Shown one piece after another: positions 57,080-64,000 of a stretch of 64,000 bases of DNA (the first letter of the stretch is position 1; every line of letters begins with the position of its first letter). The stretch is from the NCBI GenBank assembly GCA_032622095.1, contig CP136069.1, positions 10,308,036-10,372,035 of the forward strand, in the 5' to 3' direction. Under the pieces are notes generated by a model that saw only the letters and a list, made by a program, of their open reading frames with translations, was not told where the DNA came from and did no database searches. The position numbers were made by a program, and so were the translations under genes. The DNA is from Siphonodentalium dalli (lineage: Eukaryota > Mollusca > Scaphopoda > Gadilida > Siphonodentaliidae).

Positions 57080-57381
57080 CGCTTACGGTGTATTAGATTA
57101 TGATGACTCTTTGTAGACAAACCCTGCCGAAATTCAAACTAACACTCTATTTTTCCTTTTTTTATTTGAAGTTATCTTTTGACATGATTATTGTATTCTA
57201 ACACCATATTTCTGCACTAAAAATATCACGTTGTCTACTTCCCTCGGCGAGTTCCGTAATGTACTCAGTAAGACTATTGTTGGACATTGCAATCACGCGA
57301 AGAGTAATTTATGATGCTACACCATACCGTTGTATGTCACATCTACAGTGGTCATCATACATTGTACATATCTCATTTCAG
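57080..57381 (+). repeat. Intron copy before collagen exon 3
   Basis: It matches 51266-51547 and, near its end (GTCACATCTACAGTGGTCAT), the intron before the dead collagen exon at 48510. It ends with the acceptor TCTCATTTCAG. Confidence 0.75.
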
Positions 57382-57489
57382 CTGGACAACGTGGTTTGCC
57401 AGGGTTTCGTGGATTAACTGGAACTGACGGACGCCCGGGTAATCGAGGTCTGCAAGGGTCACGCGGTGTAAAGGGAGAAGCAGGACCAG
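57382..57489 (+). CDS. Collagen-like exon 3
   Basis: This exon of 108 bases, phase 1 at both ends, lies between acceptor ATCTCATTTCAG and donor ACCAG|GTACAT. It encodes 12 unbroken Gly-X-Y triplets: GQRGLPGFRGLTGTDGRPGN, then RGLQGSRGVKGEAGP. It is a close paralogue of collagen exon 2; the N-terminal GQRG and the GVxGExGPG end are shared. It is the last exon recognised in the window, so the gene's 3' end probably lies outside it. Confidence 0.9.
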
Positions 57490-59576
57490 GTACATAAACC
57501 TATATTGTGGAGATTACTTAATTATGTTATAAAAAAACCATACTTATTTTCTCTGGGCATAGGTTTGTGGTATTTGTTGGTATTGTCCATTATACAAGGT
57601 AGAACTACATCTCATTGAATCATACCAACATTCCCCTGCCCGGTGACAACATGACAAAGTCCATCTTCCTCGGCGGGTTACTTAATGTGTTCTCAGGGGG
57701 GGGGGCGTAAACAAGTTGCGATACTTGGGGTGGGTTTTTTTTTACATTGCTATTGTTTACACCCACCCACCCTTTCTTGCATTTTTTTTTCGTAAAAGTT
57801 TAGACACCCACCCCAAAACCCCAAAGCTTTATGTTGGTCCCCTTTGTAAAAACGACCAACCGCTCTATATTGGTCCCTTCTTTGAAAGACTAAATTAAAT
57901 TTTACTTCCTGTTTACAAACATGTGCAAGACAAATATTTTCTTGGCTGATAATTATGCGATAATCAGCAGTAATCAGCGATAATCTCAACTAAATTGAAC
58001 TCTAAGCAATCAACAAAGGTAGAATATGATGTGATTATATTGGTAAATTTATAACCCAGCCTATTCATCTATCTGAGTAGATGAAAAATATGTTGAATCG
58101 CCTGGAATAACAACACAAAATAACTTGGGCCAGTATTAGGGCCTATAATAGAATAAAAAATTACACAAAATTAAATTTATCTTTTTTTCAGACATCAAAA
58201 AGCATCAACTAGTAGGCCTAGAGCCTATAGTAATACCAAAAAGGAAAATGTGCATATGAACCAGTGTACGAATTAGCTTTTATGTATGCCTGCATGACCA
58301 CCGACCCGACCTCGCATTACGACTTAGGACTAGGTCTAAAATAATGTTTAACCCTTTGAGTTTGAACGCGGATGGTCAATTTAGTGCCAAATCCATATAC
58401 ACGGATGTGCACTTTAGTGACATGTGACCGTGGAGACGAGGTCACAGTAAGCGTACCGTCGTTCTGTACATGCCCTTTATGTGTGCCTTCAAACTAGACC
58501 ACATTGCATGCACATCATCTTATAAATATACAATAATTAATTAAATTAATTTTTATTCTTTGATAATTTTCAAATTAGCCTGAATTAGACATATACGTAT
58601 CATTTACATACTAGTATATGCAGGTAATTATGGGATATAATAATTACAATGTGAACAAAACTGCAATGTGTCCTGTCACATCTATTTAAATAATAGTTTT
58701 ATACTTTTCAGAAGACTATCCAAGGAAGGTTATATTTTTGTTTCTTTCAATAAATGTTATTAAAACTTTATTTCATGTCTACTTATTTACTTATTGATGG
58801 TTGTCAACACTGAAACAAATAATTTGACAACTCAAATAATTATTTGACAAAAGAATATTTAAAAATATATGTTTAAAACAGTTGAAAGTATGTCAATGAA
58901 AAAACAATGAAAAAAAAGTGGTCAAAAACTGTTTCCGGCCTTGGGTAAACACACACCTCACGTCTCGTAAAAAAAATTCGCCCCCCCCCCCTGGTGTTCT
59001 GTAAAATTATTGGTGGACATCAAAAGCATATTCGGATCTATTCGGTAGTGCATTTATTTATATGAATATTGATAGCATTATGAATGGTCTCTGAATCAAA
59101 TAGTGGTAGTGGGTATATGTGTGGTTACGTGAACTGTCTTCATGGGGTGGCGAGGTTTTGGCTCAGGAAGTTTTGGAGTGAATGATATTTATCACTTGAT
59201 TGAGGGATACCTTAATCGATAGTAGATGTATCAGAGTCATGGTATGTGAATGTAATCTTGTAATTAAATAAAATATGTGAGCTGTAACATGTCTGTTAAA
59301 ATAATACTTTTTAGATAAACGAACACTATGACTATCACTATGATTATTTATTCATAACTCATTCATATGATATATACAATTATATAGACAGTGTAATAGT
59401 ATAACATTCAATGAGCTATCGGGGACAGCATAACCAAGAAGGTTGCCTACATGCCGTCCCCACTATGTTTAGTACAGCTGCATTTGAACGACAGGAAGCA
59501 TAGTATGCATATGAAGTATATGAGTATCTTGAAATAATTTATGCATTAATACAAATTATGAATGTAATTTTGATTA
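57490..59576. other. Non-coding stretch, no exon seen
   Basis: It contains homopolymer G and C runs (57696, 58981) and a TTAACCCTTTGAG stretch at 58350 that resembles the TTAA end at 37.62 kb. No second end was found. No exon is supported. Confidence 0.4.
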
Positions 59577-61369
59577 ATGACCTTCTCCCTCTCTGGTTTT
59601 TCCATAGCCATGAATATTGATATTGTTCAATACGGGTCGTTTTCTGATACCTTAATCTCCGAAGGCGCAGGGCAAAGTAAAAAAAAACAAGTCACCTCAT
59701 CTAGTGAATCTTACACCGTGCAGAAACATAGGAACGTGGAAGTTCAACCAGGGTCGATTGAACCAGAAACTATGTCTATATTTCACTATATTATTCGTCT
59801 CAGAAACAAAATATCAAAGCTTGCTGAGCATATAGGAGATTAGGATATCGTATGCTTTACCGAGATTCACCTAGATAAAAATGTGCGTAACGACTCATTT
59901 TCCAATTTTCAAAGTCCGTTCAGACTTGATAGAAACAAACACGGATGAGGTCTTGCTGTGTATTTTGCATCCAGGCTTGTGTTTAAAGATTTACCTGAAT
60001 TTTGTTTTGACGACGACATTTTGTGGTTTTAATTGGAACCAGGCATATGTTTCTTTTCTGCGTTACTTACAGGTCTGATCATGATTGCTTAGACTCTTAC
60101 TGGACGAATCTTTACAACTCCATTGCCAATGCCCTAGCATATAATATCTCATTAGTCATGGTTGGAGATCTGAATTGCATTTTATTAAATGGCGATGGTG
60201 AGCTTAAAAAAATCATGAGCAAATGGACCCTTAAAAACGTAATTAAAGAACCAACTCGAATAGGTGTGAACTCAGCCACACTCTTAGATCCGATTATATT
60301 AAGTGATAGTCTAGCTTACCTAAAACCATTCACTATTGATATAGGTTTATCAGACCACAGAGCAACATCTGTAGAAATTTCATTTCCAAATTCTAGGAAA
60401 AAGTCATATCAACGGAATGTTTGGAATTATGCTAGACTCTAGAGCAGATTTTATTGGCTTGAACTTCGAACTTGATGCAATCAAATGGTCAGACATTCTC
60501 ATGAGCACAGGTCACTCCGATATAAATCAGGTTGTAGAGGTTTTACTCACTTTCTAATAATTGCTCGTAAATATATTCCATAGTTTGACATTCTAATAAG
60601 AAAACATACTCGGAAACGCGACCGCCTCAAAAAGAAAGTGCTGCGCACAAATCTGCCTAGTGCCTGGGATAAATATAAGCAACCCACAATAGAACAAATA
60701 ATTTGAAGTCAGCCAAAGATAAATATTTAGCAAGACTCGATGAAAACTTGAAAGTAAATTAACCAGAACATTTCTGGCATGTCGTTAAACAATTTCTTAA
60801 TAATTTCTCCAATGACGAGAAAATTCCCACACTAAACTTCAACAACAGAATTTTTAGGACGATTATCAGAAAGCACAGGTCCTAAATTTAATTTTCACGC
60901 AAAATAATACACTTGAAAATGCAAAACCGCATTACCAAAATTTGCAGAAAGAATAACCGAAAAACTAGATGGGATCAAAACAACTGAGGAGGACGTAATT
61001 TTTTTTACTCAAAAATAAATCCACGAGCTCCGATGGCATAAGTAACAAAATGCTAAGGGGACCACATGGCTCAGTTTGCAAACCACTTAAAATAATTTTC
61101 TATTTATCTTTAAAGAGCTGTTGTTTCCCTACAGCTTGGAAGAAAGCCCCTCTTTTAAAAAGGTGATAAGCATGACCCTTTAAATTACGGTCCGATATCT
61201 CTTGTATGTTGTGTCGACAAGGTCCTAGAGAGAATAGTTTGTAATGAAATGCTAAGCCATTTGAAAACTCACAACCTTTTATATAAGCATCAATCTGGAT
61301 TTTTACCTGGTCACAGTACCGAATTTCAAATAATTCAACCTACATAATATCTACTGCAGTCTTTTTCGA
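59577..61369 (+). mobile_element. LINE, 5' part: endonuclease and start of reverse transcriptase
   Basis: A decayed CR1/Jockey-like LINE. From about 59770 it encodes an apurinic-type endonuclease: IRLRNKISKLAEHIGD, DIVCFTEIHLDK, then VGDLNC near 60160, LLDPIILSD and GLSDHRAT near 60350. The start of the reverse transcriptase follows (SSDGISNKML at 61020, NYGPISLVCCVDKVLERIVC, QSGFLPGHST). Several stops (for example 59841 and 60440) and frame changes break it. A transposon inserted at 61370 cuts it just after the motif A start (AVFF). Confidence 0.85.
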
Positions 61370-62602
61370 GGGACATGACAATGTGCGGGTTGGGATGGAA
61401 TATAGAATAGAACGACAATCTGCGGAACATAATTTTACATTGCGTGGAACGGCCGATCTTTCGATGAATACAGCATGCAGAGGGCTCTTTTTTGTGTCTA
61501 ACGAAAGGCCGACATTCTCTCTAGCCAAATATATTAACCGCGCCACTCACCGGCCACCGGAAGTTGCATTATTCGGTCGACAACTGACCTAACATACACT
61601 TTTCGAAATCAAGGCCGTGGAACAGCGTGGAACAGCGTGGAACAGTGTGGAACAGCGTGGAACAGCGTGGAACAGCTGTAGAAATTCATTTTTATAGCGA
61701 TAAGGCTATACCCACAAGAAAACTGGGTTTTAAAATGAAGTTTATTATCTCTTACACAACAACAATCTATTAATTCGAGCCAAGCTGCGATTTATGTATA
61801 CCTAGAGACCGATTAATCCACCCATGCGAAGGTGCCACGAAACACGAAAAACTGCGTTTGACATTAATGTTTAGAATTAAATTTCTCGATGAATACGCTA
61901 GCAACAACAAGTTTCACGTATCAAACAACGCAGTTGAATACCGTGCACTGGTTTAGCTACAATAAGGCTATTTCAGTACGAATACTGTAATGGCGAACAC
62001 GCAAACACGCGCCGATGAAAACAGCTAAAAATAGACTCGATGTTTACAATTACAGGATCGATTTCAGCTGATATATTCCTTATAATTGGGCGTATAGAAT
62101 ATACAAATGTAGGATTAAACACAGGGAATGTAAGTTTGTCCAAATAGGTGCAATACGTAGTGAAATTGTTGCAGAAATTCGCTCCAAGAAAGAGCGTCAC
62201 TTTTTCTCGTAAAAAATAGAATGACCGACTGAAGCCATAAATCCAAGCTTCGCTCGAATTAAAAGATTTTTGTTGTGCAATAGATAATAAACTTCATTTT
62301 AAAACCAGATTTGCTTGTGGGCATTTCTACAGCTCTTCCACGCTGACCCACGGCCTTGATTTCGAACATTTCATGTTACGTCAAATGTAGACCGAAAAAT
62401 GCAAATTCCGATGGCCGGTCAATGGCGGGGTTAATATGTTAATATGGCTAGGCCGAATATCGGCCTTTCGTTAGACCCCAATACGAGCCCTCTACGTGCT
62501 GTTTTCCTCGAGAATTTGGCCGTTCCACGCAAATTCAAATTCTGTTCTGCAGATTGTCGTTCTATTCCATAATCCATCCCATCCCGCAGATTGTCATGTC
62601 CC
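61370..62602. mobile_element. Long-TIR DNA transposon with 8-bp target duplication
   Basis: This 1,233-bp element lies between two copies of TTTTTCGA (61362-61369 and 62603-62610), a perfect 8-bp target duplication. The ends GGGACATGACAA and TTGTCATGTCCC open imperfect inverted repeats of about 430 bases. The left arm has a 10-bp minisatellite (GTGGAACAGC, about five copies at 61617-61672). No transposase is seen, so it is non-autonomous. An 8-bp duplication with GG-starting ends fits Merlin best; hAT and P also make 8-bp duplications. Confidence 0.85.
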
Positions 62603-62610
62603 TTTTTCGA

Positions 62611-63961
62611 TATATTTTAAAATTACAGAAATACTGTTTGAAAAGTAATATTCTGAAATGGATGATAAACTATCTAAAAAGTAGACAGCAAAGAGTTATA
62701 GTTGACTCATGCTTTTCGCAGTACTCCTCAATAACAGCTGGTGTGTCCCAGGGATGAGTAGTCGGGCCTCTGATGTTTTTAATTTACATTAATGACATTG
62801 CCAATGGATTTAAATTAGCACAATATTTTATGCTGGCGTCACATGTTTAATCAAGAGTGATAGTGATACTTATAACCTTCAATCGACTGTCAATAGTAAC
62901 ATGAACAAAATCAGAGACTGGGCTGAAAATTTGTGTGTCCAATTTAATAGTAGTAAAACCAATTTAATGTTATTTTCCAAGCCAAGTTTTGTTAAACCTA
63001 CAATTATATTCGACGGGGTAACTCTAGAATACTCTAATAGCCCCAAACACCTAGGATTGGATATTGACAACCTAACTTGGAAAACACACTTTGGTGATAC
63101 ATGTACAAAGTCATACGCATCCCTGCCACAATTGCGTAAACTAAGAACAAAGCTAAATCGCGAAACACTTAAAACCCTTTATTTATCTCATGTTCAATCC
63201 TTTACGTAATACGTTAGTACCGTTTGGTTAGGTGCCCCTGATTACTTACTAAAAGATCTAGAAAACGAAGTGTCTAGAATAGTCAGCGGGTTGGACCGGA
63301 TCAGTTCCATATATTAGACTTCTGACTGAATTAGGCTGGGAGACGTTATACACTCGATGATATATCAAACAGGTTTTAACATTCCACAATATTGTAAACG
63401 AAAAAGCACCTAACTATTTGACAGAACTTGTACCACGCAAATTCAGCGCCCGAAATTACCATGATACCAGAAATGCATCAATTTTAATCCCTATGAAATA
63501 AAAGAGTCCACCTTCATGCCAATGCGCATAAATGACTGGAGTAACCGCGATAAAAAATACCTGAATTATGAATATTTTCGACAATCGCTAATTCCCAATA
63601 AGGTTAAACTCCCTAAGTATTTTTTCTACAGGGAAACGATCATTAAATATCTTACAATGTCGAATCAGGTGCGCATGTGGTGAACTGCAATAAGATAAAT
63701 ACTTCAATTATATTGCGGTCTCCAAAGCCTGTAGACACGGCGATGGTGAAGAAAACGCAATTTCAATTGCATACTATTCCAAGAGTAGACTTGCTGAGCA
63801 AGCTACTACGATTCAATATTTATTCAGTAAAAACTTTACTATTTGGAGATCCAAATTTACCAAATTCCAATAATGAAGACGTTTTCAAGGCTATCCAAAT
63901 CGTTTTAAGAGACACATCCCATGATGAGAACATACGAATTTCAACAGTAGATGACTATTAG
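62611..63961 (+). mobile_element. LINE, 3' part: rest of reverse transcriptase and C-terminus
   Basis: It resumes after the transposon with LKLQKYCLKSNILKWMINYL, SRQQRVIVDS, motif B as AGVSQG then a stop at 62755, and GPLMFLIYINDIANGF. The YADD motif is not readable (QYFMLAS in its place). Then come NKIRDWAENLCVQFNSSKTN, a thumb-like region (SPKHLGLDID), and, after more breaks, a tail with VKTLLFGDPNLPNSNNEDVF. It ends near 63961. At least six stops or frame changes make it inactive. The motif A block also has an internal deletion. Confidence 0.82.
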
Positions 63962-64000
63962 GAAAACAAAAAACAATAAATAATCAAAATAATATTTCTG

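Noticed and set aside
1-64000. LTR retroelements, rRNA, telomeric repeats
   Set aside because: No long direct terminal repeats with retroviral-type domains, no rRNA-like block and no telomeric hexamer array were seen; the reverse transcriptase fragments are all of LINE type.

Overview
The window is animal nuclear DNA, AT-rich and very repeat-dense. Coding exons are short, have consensus AG/GT borders and lie kilobases apart. They encode extracellular modules (thrombospondin type 1, collagen Gly-X-Y), and the DNA between them holds minisatellites, foldback elements, DNA transposons and decayed LINEs. This suits a marine invertebrate, perhaps a mollusc. That guess rests on general style, not on a diagnostic gene. 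No rRNA, CRISPR array or LTR element was seen.

Only one host gene is well supported. It is on the + strand and runs from about 25.8 kb to at least 57.5 kb, probably beyond the window. A signal-peptide exon (25850-26075) begins with ATG directly after a splice acceptor. Four thrombospondin type 1 (TSP1) exons follow (26447-26614, 31915-32067, 34185-34352, 35414-35581), then three collagen-like exons (48827-48889, 51548-51655, 57382-57489). All seven module exons start and end in phase 1, so any can be added or skipped without a frameshift. The gene has clearly grown by tandem duplication of exon plus intron. It carries at least one dead TSP1 exon (33230) and one dead collagen exon (48510), plus an intron copy at 36.07 kb from which the TSP1 exon is missing.

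Layout. 0-3.3 kb: small repeats and one tentative minus-strand exon. 3.3-13.9 kb: a large compound array of about 100 copies of a 52-bp unit in six blocks separated by palindromic elements, then a 55-bp array of roughly 30 copies; an unexpanded version with one copy of each unit lies at 16.74-17.18 kb. 14-25 kb: minisatellites, foldback elements, a hAT-like element and a 1.9-kb inverted repeat. 25-36 kb: 5' part of the gene, with 21-, 23- and 34-bp minisatellites around its first exons. 36-48 kb: no exon seen; a TTAA-flanked element, a 1.7-kb composite minisatellite and nested inverted repeats. 48-57.5 kb: collagen exons and LINE fragments. 59.6-64 kb: a decayed CR1/Jockey-like LINE interrupted in its reverse transcriptase by a 1,233-bp terminal-inverted-repeat transposon with a perfect 8-bp target duplication.

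Most long open frames in the window are tandem repeats whose period happens to lack stops, and are not annotated as genes. Repeat copy numbers are estimates from span and period, and exon borders are read by eye from splice consensus.
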